NCBI RefSeq assembly: GCF_910596095.1
Contig: NC_056553.1
Coordinates: forward strand, 18,871,725 to 18,935,724
Origin: Thunnus maccoyii
Taxonomy: Eukaryota; Chordata; Actinopteri; Scombriformes; Scombridae
Direction: 5' to 3'
Length of the DNA: 64,000 nucleotides
Position numbers and translations under genes: made by a program. A model generated the notes under the pieces. It was given only the letters and a program-made list of their open reading frames with translations, was not told the DNA's origin and did no database searches. Shown here in pieces: positions 51,701 through 63,262 of this stretch (position 1 is its first letter; each line of letters starts with the position of its first letter).

Positions 51701-52270
51701 GGACTCATTGTCCAACAATCAAGACAAAGTCTTAGCAGAACGTTACAGCATTTAGGTTTAGGAAACACACAAATACAAGACTTTGACTTCTCTGATTTCC
51801 AAAGTTTGAAGTCTTTAAACATTTCGGGGAACTCTCTTGCCCAGCTTCCCCCTTCACTCCTAAATCTCGATCTAAAACTGCTCGATTTGAGGGACAACAA
51901 ACTGTCCACTATTCCCTCAGGCCAGGCTAATACATTAGCCCCAAAACTTCAGACTGTTTTCCTCACAGGAAATCTGTTCAACTGCTGCCAAACAGAATGG
52001 TTCAGGACATTTCAAACAACAAAGACTATCAATATGGTTGGACAGTCAGACATTGAATGTGAGGATCTCTTCCAAACACACAGAGTGGAGAATTCCCAGT
52101 CATTTATGTGTTACGATAAGGGCGAAGAATCTATATTCTGGTACATTCTCCTTTTTGTGCCTATCTGTCTTTCTTTTGTGGGCATTTCAATCATTTTTCT
52201 CCTCACCTTCAAACCCGAAATGTTACAAAAATCAATCAAAAAGAAATGTTTGAAGCCTACATCGTACTGA
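48765..52270 (+). CDS. nrros: NRROS (LRRC33), LRR membrane protein, signal-peptide exon plus main exon
   Basis: Type I membrane leucine-rich-repeat protein that in mammals tethers latent TGF-beta1 on microglia and macrophages and was named for limiting NADPH oxidase. Exons 48765-48857 (31 codons, hydrophobic leader GITPILFCLLHMW) and 50324-52270 join in phase 0: 679 aa plus stop; human is 692 aa. The ATG at 50255 is intronic, since residues before the acceptor at 50321-50323 are not conserved. Order: Cys-rich LRR N-cap, about 20 LRRs, LRR C-cap (NLFNCCQTEW), one membrane helix (FWYILLFVPICLSFVGISII) and a short basic tail. Matches human in QRLNLAFNDLPCLTDF and LETLDLSDNKLLFFPFLP. Next to FBXO45 as in mammals. 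Confidence 0.94.
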
Positions 52271-52356
52271 TACTTTATAAACCTTACACAAAACAACACA
52301 GTAGACCATATTTTGTATAGTATATTATTGAGATATGTAACAGAATGTATGTTTGA

Positions 52357-52362
52357 AATAAA
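52357..52362 (+). promoter_or_regulatory. NRROS polyadenylation signal AATAAA
   Basis: AATAAA within TTTGAAATAAAGGAG, about 87 bases after the stop codon, giving a short 3' UTR. Confidence 0.7.
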
Positions 52363-52496
52363 GGAGCAATTCTGCAAGAATTATTAACAATTTTTTCTCA
52401 TAGCTATACTTTGTACATTAAAGTGTGGTTCAAAATCAGACCATATTCCTGGTACTCTGATGTAAAAATGTGGCTGAGTTCTTGTGGGACTAGTTG

Positions 52497-52570
52497 TGTG
52501 TGAGTGTGCATGGGGGTATACGTGTGTGTGACTGTGTGTGGGGGGTGTATGTGTGTGTGTTTGTGTGTGA
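52497..52570. repeat. TG-rich simple repeat
   Basis: Imperfect (TG)n tract downstream of NRROS. Reading frames through it on either strand (Cys/Val or Thr/His-rich) are artefacts of the repeat. Confidence 0.85.
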
Positions 52571-52894
52571 ACATATGCAGAAGTAGTGTGATGCAAGCTG
52601 TTGCTATAAGCAGCAGAGGAAACATGAAATTTCCTGTTTTGCTGAGATGTGCAGCAACTGCCCAGTTCTGTATCTCAAAGAGGAGGGGTTTGAGGTTTCC
52701 TTCCCATCACTGAGATACAGATGTAACATCGACATGACATGAAATTCCACTGTCACTACTCATGATGAGCAGTTTTGGATACATAGATCAATACTCGCTC
52801 ATCTGCAATTCGCAGAAAAGCAGTGACAGGCCACTATGTTTAAGCAAGTTTGAACAGATATCATCATATCCTCAAATAAGGAACAGCATCAGCA

Positions 52895-53000
52895 TTGCGC
52901 AGCACATAAACATTACAATGTACTTTCTACCTGTGTGTGTACGTGGATTGCACAGCACATACGCATAACAATGTACTTTCTACCCGTGTCTGTATGTGTA
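52895..53000. repeat. 53-bp imperfect tandem duplication
   Basis: Units at 52895-52947 and 52948-53000 share the frame TTGCRCAGCACATA, then ACAATGTACTTTCTACC, then TGTGTRTACGTG-like sequence, with about nine differences. Exactly two copies, head to tail. Confidence 0.8.
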
Positions 53001-54589
53001 TTCAGGGGTGGGAAGGTTGGCAGATCAGTGTGTAGCTGTGCAGAGTGCTGGAGGCTTAACCAGAAAGTAACCAAAATACCGCTGTGGTGATGCTCAGGGT
53101 CATGGTGGTTGGAACATAAAAAGAGAAACCGGAGAGAAGCCTCGTCAAAACCTTGAAACACCATCATGTTTACATATCTTCCACATTATATAGTGGCTGC
53201 TAAGATAGTAAAAGTGTAAAGACGTTGGTGAGATTTTTACTGCTCAACTGCAGGGCAGGGAGGATTAGTGGTAAGCCATCAAATGGATAAAAATCAAAAG
53301 AAATACAGAAATTCAGTTGACTAAGGGCAAGAGTGGAGTAGAGATAAAAGAACAAACTTGTGTCTTGAAGGTCTCTAGTTAAAATATCTTAAACTACCAT
53401 TAAGTTATTTTTAAATAGTGTGAACAATAACTCATTCTGCACACTTGGATCCATTTTGATTAGCTACTTGAAAGTCTTCTGTGAAGCAAAACTATTGGTA
53501 TATATTGTGTTTCGGGGTGAAAATTGAGGTTTTTGGCTTTAATCGGGAAATAAGCTGAAGATGATATAAAATAAAGATGCCTAGGTAACTTAATAGAAGC
53601 AAGAAGAGAGTCTGGAGTGATAAAGTGCCGCTACTGGCCTGATAAAACAGATTAAGAACCCTATCACATTAGGAAAGAATTGGGTAAGACTTGCAGCTAA
53701 CAGATCATCATTTGCGTAAGACTCTTTGACACTGGTCAAAGATTGTTGACCAAGAGTATTTTATTTGACTACTCAGCTGTATTAGGTCAGGAGTTAAGAC
53801 AGCTATATAAAATAGGTTAGAGGGCATTCATACAACATGGCTGCCAAACCTTGACAGCTTTGTAGCTAACTGAACATGGTGTGTAAATGTACTCAATTTG
53901 ATTGCTCAAGCATATTCGGAGGTGGTCAGGGACACATGTGACCCCAAACACATTATACACATTATGACCACCAAGTCAACTTTGTGGTGTGCTTTAAGTG
54001 AAGCACAAATAAACTCCCAAACAGACAATTATTTAGTTGATCTGTCTTTTCAAAACAGCTGAGATGCAGTTATGGAGTCCGTACATGTGGCGAGTTACCA
54101 AATATACACCGCAGTCCTCTCTGCAAACTTGTGTGGAGTGAAACACTGTGATTTTTTCTTTCAAGTAGTGGTCACAGTTTCTCACTGATAAATGCACATG
54201 TGAGGGGAAGTGAAATTCAAACTGAAGTGGTCAAACGAGAGTCATTTGATTTGCATTCTGATAGCAGGTGTATACTGTGGTACAGCTCAACTGAACGTAG
54301 ATACAACGTAGATATATGTGGATGTATAATGGCAGAAGTGGTCCGGGTCACATGTTCGAAATTTCAGAATGTAAATGTGTCCCTGATCTCACTGAACAGG
54401 TGCCAAGACAACATATTATTTTGTTAATTTTAGTAACAGCTTTCTGAGACACAGTGTATTCTGGTGCTCAGTTGATGGATGATTTGCAGTCATTCTCTGG
54501 ATGTGCACAATTGGGTGTTTTGGGATAAATTATACAAGGAAATAATGCACAACAAGATGAAGAGCATATAGCCACGCTACCAACTCTGA

Positions 54590-54990
54590 TTTACTCAGAG
54601 AGTCTTTGAGCTAAATGCTAATGTCAGTGTGCTAACATGCTCAAAATGACAGTGGTAACTGCTAATGTTTAGCAGGCAATGTTCACCTTTCTAGTTTAGC
54701 ATGCTAACATTTCTTACTAAGCATTAAAAAACAAGGTGCAGATAAAGGTGATGGGAATGTTATTAGCTTTGCAAATATTTGGTCATAAAATTTTAACCTG
54801 ATGATGGCATTACATGAAATCTAACAGGGTCATCGAAATGATTACAATTCATCCAAATTTCATGGCAATTCATTCATATGTTGCTGAGACCTTTCACTCA
54901 AAACCACAAATGTGAACCTCACGATGGCACTTGAGGAAATGTCAGACCACCAACCAAAACTGCCATCCAGCAGTTAGAGCTACACCACTA
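54590..54990 (+). repeat. Dispersed repeat, copy 3
   Basis: Has GTGTGCTAACATGCTC, CTAATGTTTAGCAGGCAATG, GTTTAGCATGCTAACATTT, CAAATATTTGGTCATAAAAT, CTGATGATGGCATTACATG and ATTTCATGGCAATTCATTC. Same orientation as copy 1 (27388-27790). The best preserved of the three. Confidence 0.65.
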
Positions 54991-57040
54991 GTGTGACTAA
55001 AATAATACACAAGCAACTAAATGTCTGACAAATAGTCATAATTTTGGGTAATACTATCTATATAGCAAATCCAGAACAAAACAGCATTTTCAGCAGACAT
55101 ATCAGATAAGCGGCAGATGCGTCATTTTCATTTCATCTTCTCACGTTTTTTTTTTCTACCTGATCTCTTTCCTGCTCTGACTTCTTTGATGTCAAAAAAA
55201 ACCCCCAACTAAATTTGTCTTCGTTTTGAAACCCTTGTTTTTGTACCCAAACAAACTCATTTTGCTCTCAGACTTTCTAGATAGCTGTCAAAAGCGATGT
55301 GGAACTGCCTCACTAAACTGCTTGATTATCATGTATTATTGTGTGGATCATAGTGACACCAAAGCCTTATTCAAGAGAGTTGAATATACAACGCAAAGGG
55401 TGAATTTAGCTCTATTCACAATTTCCGGTGCATCAGGGAAACTTTGAGGGGGCCTAAAAGTATTTTCTGTTTTCTGTGCAACATATGAAAGAAAACAAGG
55501 ACCGATGAAAGAGGAAGTATTTTTTTTCTCAGGCATGCTATCTCATCTAATGTGTGAATTTGTGGAGGCTTAGTATATCTAACTGGGTGGGGTTATTTTA
55601 AGAGATAAAGATGTGAAAGATTGCAAAAAGTGTCAGGTTTTTGGAACGCAGAATACTGCATAACACAAAATTAAGCTGACTGCTGTGGCTTTTATGAGAA
55701 TGTTCGCCTCAGATGTTTGATTTCTCAGTCAACTCTGTGGTTTGCTTTAGTTTGTTGTTTATCTCAAAAATCTTACAGCTGACGTAAAGGTTTTTATTTC
55801 CTCAGTTGGGTTTTTAGGCTCCACATTTTTACAACACACTCATAAAAACTTCTGGTAAATGATAACTCCACTAAGGTCAAAGGTTAATGTCTTGACGGTG
55901 TGTTGATAGGCACGTGCTGGAAAATGAAATATTGTCCCATGTAAGTCGACACATAAGCTCCTACTTAGGAAGTCAACAAGCAGTTTGCAAAACCCCACTT
56001 CCTCTTAACCCTTCCTGCTGGCCAACTGGCAATGACAAAGGCCTTTGCACTGGACAGATTGTTTAGCAAACCAGGCAGCACTCGACATCAGTTGTTAATT
56101 TTGTGGCTGCTTCAAGACTGCGGAAAGCGACTGAATGAATTTAATGAGTGCAAAATGTGTTTTAAGAGGCCAGAGAGGTGCCCTTATGACACTTTAGAAA
56201 GGTCAAGCGAGGCCATTATTAGTCCCGCATGCCTTGGCTTGCCCTACAATGAAATCTTCAAATGAAAACGGTCTTTCAAACTGGGTCAGTGTTCTGAGTG
56301 ATTTTCTGGGGATTTGTATGTTTCTGGTCCACAGCTGTTAACACTGCAACATGAAGCTCCAGTGGGAGTTGTGGAAAGCACTGGGGAATGTGTCAGGAGA
56401 GAGTCCAAAATAACAAAGAGGAGAGGATCTACTCTTTGCCTTTGCTGACAAGACTTCCTCTTTGGACTTGCAAACAGACTTCAGTACAAAATTTCAATTT
56501 TCAGCCCTGAAAGCTGTGGTTCAGAAACATCGGCTGACAACTACTGAATTGCTTCATCAGTGTTAAAATGATACAATAGTTTTTGAACTGACACGTCATC
56601 AATCCTAAACCTTTTTCTGGTAGTGCTACAGTAAAAATATGAATGTCTGACATATGAGTGCTTTAAAGAGAATGAACAAGGGGAGAAGGTTGTGGATATT
56701 GTTCTGTAGAAATACCAAAGGTGATTTGTTTTCTGGAAAATATTTTGTATTTATGAACACTGTTTGGTTGTGCAATATTCTGTATATTAATCTTTTGTCC
56801 TTTGTCTATTGTGTATTTTCTGTATTTCTTTAACTGTCACATTGCACACATAAAAAAGGAAAGTAAAAATTAAATAAACTGTCAAATTACAGTCAAAACA
56901 TTTCTCCACAACCACGCCTCACAGTACACAGACAAATTGTTGCCTGTTCTGCCACCTACTGGTTCCACCAGTTCACAATAAAAATGAAGCTGAATGTAAG
57001 GGACACATTTTCTTCATGAAAAGCCATGTGCAAGGAAATA

Positions 57041-58333
57041 AAGAAATAAGATGAAATCAAACAACAGATAAGTGAAATTTTCTTATTTTAATGCATCATA
57101 TTGTATATTTATTTTACAGTTGTATGCTATCTTATCAGTTACACAAAACAAAAAGCAGCTGTGTAATAATATACTTTAATCTCCCAGAATGTAATGAGAC
57201 TTTGTTTTTATTTCTATGTGGAGTTGAAATTTAGCTTTAGGGGAAACTGATGAGACATATTAGTTATGTCAAAAAAGTAAAGTTTTCTTTTTACTACGCT
57301 TATCTTCAAAGTAAACACCAGTCGACCAAAACCAGTGAAAATAAACATCTTGTGAGCAAATGATGTATTTATGAAGAATACACACAGTAATAACTTAATC
57401 TGATAATAGCCGTCTTCTGGTTGACAACTTACTAAGGAATGTGGAAATGCTGGTTTCCAATTGTCAATAACTTAAATAGATATATTAGGATTCAATACTA
57501 AGGGAGGAGGAGACTGAGTCGATGGTCTCAATACTGTTGGTGTAGATACAAGAAAGGCAAATGGTTTTAGAAAGGCCGCTTCACTGTGATAGGCACTTAA
57601 TATGATGTCTGGCATTTGAATTTAATAACTGCTTGGCTATCAGCAGATTACAACTCATCGATCAAATGTACTGGAACAATGAGTTTTACGCACTGTCCAG
57701 TAAAGGCTCCGTGTGAATAAAGCTGAAACACATTACATACTGTTAAAAAAAAAAAACACTATTTATATTTAGGATAACCATAACTGCACTGTAAGATTAT
57801 CAATTATAAAATAAGACTTGAAATAGTCTGCATCACTCTCCACTTCAAACTGAAGTGCTTTTTTTGCAATAACAAAATGTATATCGCTACTTGGAAAAAA
57901 TTTGCAGTGAGGGAAGAAGAAAAAAAAATCCTCACATAAAAGCCAAGGTCACCATCTGAGATATATAGTGTAAACAAAACCAAATTTGCAAAAAAAAAAG
58001 TTACAGTTTGGGAGATGTTCTGGCACGTATTGTAGATTGCATGGCATCAAACACAAAAGGCATGGAAGCAAGTTTTTTTAAGAAATGTACTGCAGTTGCA
58101 TACAAACACATCGGGGAATGGGTCCATTTCCTTTCCCTTCACTCAATTTTATTCATTCCAGCTTGAATGATCGAAAGAAGAATCTCTGCTAAAACTGAGA
58201 CTTTTTCTTTTCATACAAATAAAACTTACTGTCAAATGACTGAATGGAAGAGAAAGTGAGGCCTGTCCCTGCAACACAATATAAATATGAGATCACAGCT
58301 GGTTACAGAGGGCTGGAGGGGCGTTTGTGGGTC
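57041..58333 (-). other. Probable SH3GLB1 3' UTR
   Basis: A/T-rich sequence beyond the SH3GLB1 stop with several TTTATT hexamers (AATAAA on the minus strand), for example near 57110 and 57210. No coding features. The extent is inferred. Confidence 0.4.
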
Positions 58334-61300
58334 TCAGTTAAGTAGCTCCAGGTAGGTGATTGGCACTCTGCCCTTCTGGTTGCCTCTCTCACCCATCAGC
58401 CAGTCTGAATCCATGCCGGGGACGCTGCTGACTGTGATCACCTGGAAAAGATAGCGATGCAGTGTTTTACATTCTTCCGTTTGTTTGTCAAGGCAGAGAA
58501 CTGATATAGAAAATCACTGTTTTTTCTGCTTGTCACAGACACCAAATTTATGAAATGCTTGGTTATCATCAACAGCACCAAACCAGTCAGAAGTATTATG
58601 ACGCACACAGTTGGCTCTCCATGTGCAAGGCCTGAATGTGAGTAATTTGAATGAATGAGATAATGCTGGATCATTGTTGGTCAACCACAGGATTGTAACG
58701 GACAACTCTTTGCTTCTCAGGAGAGGGAGCGTTTTGACGGATAATGTGGTTAAAACAAATAAGAGTAATTGAATTTCAGTTTTCCTAATTGAGTAAAACG
58801 TTGATTCTTATTTTAAAATAAAAACCTGAATAAATGGCAAAATAAAACAACACAGAAAATGTAGTTTATCTCCACGATAAGCTATAAACAGACCAAGAAC
58901 TGTTTCAGACTCACCTCATCAGCCAGCAGGGAAAGCTCGCTGCTGCTGGCGGCGTCGTAGTCGTAAAGGACTCGGGCTTTGCGGCTGCCGCTGGAGCTAC
59001 GCAGTTCATTGAAGCCGCCCGACGCGGCCGAGCTGCCGCGGCCAGACGGATTGGGCAGGGAGGCCGACACGGGTATGGTGGGGACCGAGATGCTGGCCCC
59101 GCCCGACACTGACGACTGGTTGTTATTGGAGAATGACGAGGGGAAACTGGAAGGAGAGGAGACTGAATGAGCGCTGGAAACTGCAGAACGCTGCGCAGAG
59201 TTGAGTGGTACTTGGATATTAGGATGTAATGAGTCAATTCAGTTTCAGCCATGATACATCATTTAACCCGTCTCATTTTTTTTCTCTCTCTCACTGTAAC
59301 TATTTGATTGAAGCTGAACTTGATGTGAACTCATCCTTTGTTTCAGTTGTCAGAATGAATCATTTTCCTCTTTCCACTGAAAGGTCAAAACTTGACATGA
59401 CCGCACCTGTGCTCGCACTGTTTTCATTTTATCTAACAAGAGGATGACAAGAGTATTCGTCACCAATGCCTTTTGTTCACAGGAAATGTTTCATGGGAAA
59501 AACAGCAGGTCTTTAATATCTAGGTAATGGTAGTTGAACGGAGCTATTCGTGACACAAGGGATGTAAGGTGACGGTGGTCTTTCACCTGCCGAGCTGCTT
59601 TTGGAGATCCACCATGTACTGGTAACACTGTGCGTAGTATGTAGTCTGGGCCTCCACGAAGTCATTCAAGCAGCGTAGGTGGTGTGCCTGGTAATACGAG
59701 TGAAGAGATGAGAGAGATACATTTTATTGAACTTCCTACATGTTTCACTCGAAATTCCACAAATGCAGAATTCAACAGAAACAGCTTTATGCTTTGAGGT
59801 TAGATTTGTAAAACACATCATACAAACAACATCTTACTATACTAAAACCTTTGATATCTCAATTTTTTTTTTAAGACATCACAATCATAGTGGTTTGTGC
59901 AAACATTTCTATTTGTTTAATGTCTTCTGCAGCTCTGGAGGAGCTTTGTTAAGTCTGAGAAAGTAAGACAGAGACATCTACAGGTCATCAGGGTGATCTT
60001 GGCTAAGCAACAAACATGGAGTCTTAAAGACATGGAGCTTGACCCATTCTACGGACTCAAAGTCACAATATCTCTTTTATTTTTAACCATTTCTTATAAA
60101 ATGTGTCTATTGTGAGTCCCCCAATTATGGACTGCGATATTAAATAGCTGGAGTTCATTATTAAATAAAAATGTCACTAAAACATTAGATGTTTCTTGAT
60201 TTATGACTCACTGAAAACACAACATCTTTGCCAAAAACATCAACGATAATTTCCCTTAGTGTTATTCATTTGACGGCTGAGATTAAAGTGGGAAACAGAG
60301 CGGGGAGGATGTTGGACCTGGGCGGTGAACTCGGAAGGTGTGTTTGTGTGAGCTGGGCTACGTACGTGGGTGCTGCTGACGCCCTCTAGCAGCAGTCGGG
60401 TGATCTCTGCCTGCCGGTCAAACTCACTCTGGGTCATCCTCAGCTCCTGCTCTGCCTGAGAATGAGGACACAAAACTTGATTTTTATGGAAAAACTTCAC
60501 CGTAGACATGCATCTGGTTTGGAGAAGTGGTCATATAGAATGATGATGATCTAAGCAATCACAGTAGAGTTCAACTTTATGGTATATGTGAGTATTCAGT
60601 GATTTACAGACCGCAGGATTAACAGTGCACTTGGTTTAAAGACAATCGTGAACGTTTTGTACAGGCCAGTATGTGTTGCTACTTCTGATATGATACATTA
60701 GGTAATTATTATCAGTATATGAATTGAATTTTTGTATCCCATGGTCCTAAGCTTGTTGCAATTTAGAGAAAACATTAAATATTTGCAGTCTGGCATGAAA
60801 ATGATCCATTTAAACTGAATATCAACATACACCATTAGTTAGTCCAAGTCTCTATCTGTGGATATGACATAATAGAGGCCAGAGGCATTTAAAAAAAAAA
60901 AAAAACAAAGACAAAAATAACAGACTTACTGTAAGAATTTGTAAGAAAAAACAGGGGAAAGGACACAACAACTGAGCATGAAGTTTCTGTCCCGAGGGAA
61001 ATGTTTCCTTTTCCTCATATTGAGCCAAAGGATTCAATATGAGACCTGCTGGAACAATGGTTTGTTCAGACTTGATAAAAAGTCCAATAAACATATGGTG
61101 TGGGGCCGAGACTGACAAGGACAATGGCCTTAGTGTCCTGCACTCTCTACGGCTTCCAGCCAGAGGGAGAGAGAGAGGTGTGGAGGAAGGGGAGAGTGCT
61201 GGATGTGTTTGGGTTCTTGTACGTCTTGTCTACGAGGATTCAAAGTTTTCCATGAGGTACGACGGTATGTGTCATGGAGGGGATTGGGAAAAGACATAGA

Positions 61301-63126
61301 CAGCAGCTGTTGACACTTCTACCAGGGGGGTTGGTGTGTGTGTGTGTGTGTGTGTGTGTTCAATTCAAAGATGGCTCCAACATTCCACTCACCTCTGTCA
61401 CTTCCTCTGCTCACATCTGCTGCTTTGCGTTTTGAAAACAGTGACACAGTGGTTAGAGCTACAGCTGCTACACCGTCACAGCCAACACAACACATCTTAA
61501 CACTGTGTGTGTGAGTGTGTGTGTGTGCGCGAGAGAGAAAGATAGCAGCGTATTTTTGACAAAACCACACTCTGTACAGGGTGGCAGGACCGTGGCAGTG
61601 CACCGCATAAATATCTGTCATCCTCTTGCTTTCACATTACCGAGCCACCTCAGACTCCTTGTAATCTGGTGAACAGTGGCTTCCTTTCAAGGAGAAGAAT
61701 GGGCGCTGATGCAACACCATAGATCACAGATTAAAAGAAAGCTGGTGCTGGTGTTAACCAACAGAAACTGCCATTCACACCTCATATGTTTAGGTGATAC
61801 TCCTCTTTAATAAGAGAACAAGTTTACTCAGGAATACTTTCACGGGACGCACTTTGTTTGTAGAGACTAAACACACCATTAGACTGTTAATGACCACTGT
61901 ACGCCAGGGGGGAATATTATAATAGTTGTTTAAAGAGAGATGGAAATTAGGCTCACTGGATCTCACAGTAGGTTTATTTTTCTGCACTTCGTAAAAATTT
62001 GTGCTCAAAAACACCACTCGTTTACTGTAGATGCTCTAAAGTCTGCCACAAAACAGCTTTTCTGGTATAAACCCCAGTTTTTTAATGTCCGTCCCTGACT
62101 CTGACTCACATCCAACTCTTTAGTAGTTGTAGAATATCTGCAGCTTAGTCGAGTAGTTGTATAATCTATTTTCTTACTGGCACACCCTTTATGTTCCACT
62201 CTTGCAGACAGGGAGGTTATGCTTTTCCGAAAGGATGTCGTCTTCCACTGAGCCAAGTCTTGGCTCGGTTGATAAATACTGAGGTCATTAGAGATATCAT
62301 CTTCAGACATTGTTAACTGAGAGGCAGTCTCGAACTGGAGAGTCAGGACAGAGTATCTGCGGCTTTTAACAGACAGGCTTTTAAAGACCATTTAAATTCT
62401 TTAAAAATTAAATATCAGATCTGCTTTTCAACTAGACGCATGATTAAAAACCAGTAGGTCAGCAAAACTCTTTATATTCCAACACCTCTACAACCTCAGA
62501 CACTGAATAAATAAAATGCTGCAACTGTATTTGAAGATGTTTAAAGACCCCGAGCACTTAGTTCTGATGTTTCAGCAGAAGTATGATGGCTCTTTATACT
62601 CCGCCTGATCATCATGCTCTATTGGGTCAATTTGGTAATGCTTGACATACCATGTGGCACGGGGAGAAATGCATCTCCCTGAAACATTACATCTGGAATA
62701 GGACATTGCTAGTTTCCAAATTTGGTACAATAAGCAATTTGTCTTACTCGAGTCTAAACGATCTGCACGAAGGACAAAGACACAGAAATGAGAGAAAATC
62801 AAGAAAATGAGGACATGACAGCGAGAAAACGACTGTCCAGAAAAAGGAGAAGTCTAAACTTCCCATAGTTTCTCATGTGACTGTACGCAAGTCACAAGAA
62901 ATAGAATGGTCAGCTTCATGTTGTGTAACAGTGTGTCAGTCATGACTTGTGTGACTTCAGACACAGGGACAAGAGGACACGCCCAGATAGCTTGTCTTCT
63001 ACTGAGAGGAATTAGGCACATGATTTTAGAGAACTGAAATTTGTTCACTGATCGACATTAAAATACCATACCAACACCAAACATACAGTTGCAAATAATG
63101 ATGTATTCACTATATGTGTGTGTGTG

Positions 63127-63160
<34 letters not shown>

Positions 63161-63262
63161 AGAACTTACTGCAGCTCTTGCGTCAGCCATCCTGGCTTTC
63201 TTTAGCCTGGTTTTGGCAGCATCCAGATCCAAGCGCTTGACCTGCAGTAGCTTCCGTTCTTT
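58334..63262 (-). CDS. sh3glb1: SH3GLB1 (endophilin B1, Bif-1), C-terminal half; 5' exons outside window
   Basis: BAR/SH3 protein that bends membranes and acts in autophagy, Bax activation and mitochondrial dynamics. Exons in transcript order: 63170-63262, 60366-60455, 59587-59687, 58915-59146, 58334-58441. Total 624 nt, 207 aa to the stop; the full human protein is 365 aa, so most of the N-terminal BAR domain is missing to the right. Segments: ERKLLQVKRLDLDAAKTRLK (BAR helix), EQELRMTQSEFDRQAEITR, LRCLNDFVEAQTTYYAQCYQ, a Ser/Gly/Pro linker, then SH3 (SRKARVLYDYDAASSSELSL, GMDSDWLMGERGNQKG, VPITYLELLN). SRKARVLYDYDAA and DSDWLMGERGNQKG fit SH3GLB1 better than SH3GLB2. All internal junctions keep phase. 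The exon after the 63170 donor is where mammals add brain-specific inserts. Confidence 0.93.
61334..61359. repeat. (GT)13 microsatellite
   Basis: About thirteen GT units in the SH3GLB1 intron. The His-Thr-rich frame across it on the minus strand is an artefact. Confidence 0.9.
62110..62316 (-). CDS. Candidate SH3GLB1 cassette exon or alternative first exon (69 codons)
   Basis: On the minus strand an acceptor-like GACTGCCTCTCAG ends at 62317 and a GTGAGT donor begins at 62109. The 207 bases between are open in phase 0 and start LTMSEDDISNDLSIYQP. Both flanking SH3GLB1 exons meet this intron in phase 0, so inclusion would keep frame and add 69 residues. The internal ATG (codon 3, A at -3) could also begin a shorter protein. 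The peptide is Ser/Thr-rich, polar, and not recognised. It does not resemble the mammalian inserts I recall. Could be a chance ORF. Confidence 0.3.
63115..63160. repeat. Interrupted (TG)n, i.e. CA repeat on the transcript, beside a 5' splice site
   Basis: Read on the SH3GLB1 strand, the donor GCA|GTAAGTTCT is followed at once by CACACACA over about 22 bases, a short interruption, then more CA units. Confidence 0.9.

Larger units (their letters stand above)
52363..57040. other. NRROS-SH3GLB1 intergenic region
   Basis: No exon recognised. Holds the TG-rich tract, the 53-bp duplication and repeat copy 3 (54590-54990). ORFs at 54200-54427, 55226-55447 and 56032-56265 lack recognisable domains and splice context. 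Confidence 0.5.
60456..63169 (-). other. Large SH3GLB1 intron at the known isoform-insert site
   Basis: A 2.7-kb intron between RMADARAA and AEQELRM. It holds two GT microsatellites (61334-61359 and the tract at 63115-63160), a shorter GT tract near 61504-61528, and a candidate cassette exon at 62110-62316. The remainder shows no exon signal. Confidence 0.6.

Noticed and set aside
52384-52625. His/Thr-rich ORFs over the TG tract
   Set aside because: Pure product of the dinucleotide repeat.
56032-56265. 77-codon plus-strand ORF between NRROS and SH3GLB1
   Set aside because: Reads somewhat protein-like with several cysteines, but has no recognised family, promoter or exon partners.
61319-61621. 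100-codon minus-strand ORF in the SH3GLB1 intron
   Set aside because: Crosses two CA repeats; no fitting splice sites or known domain.
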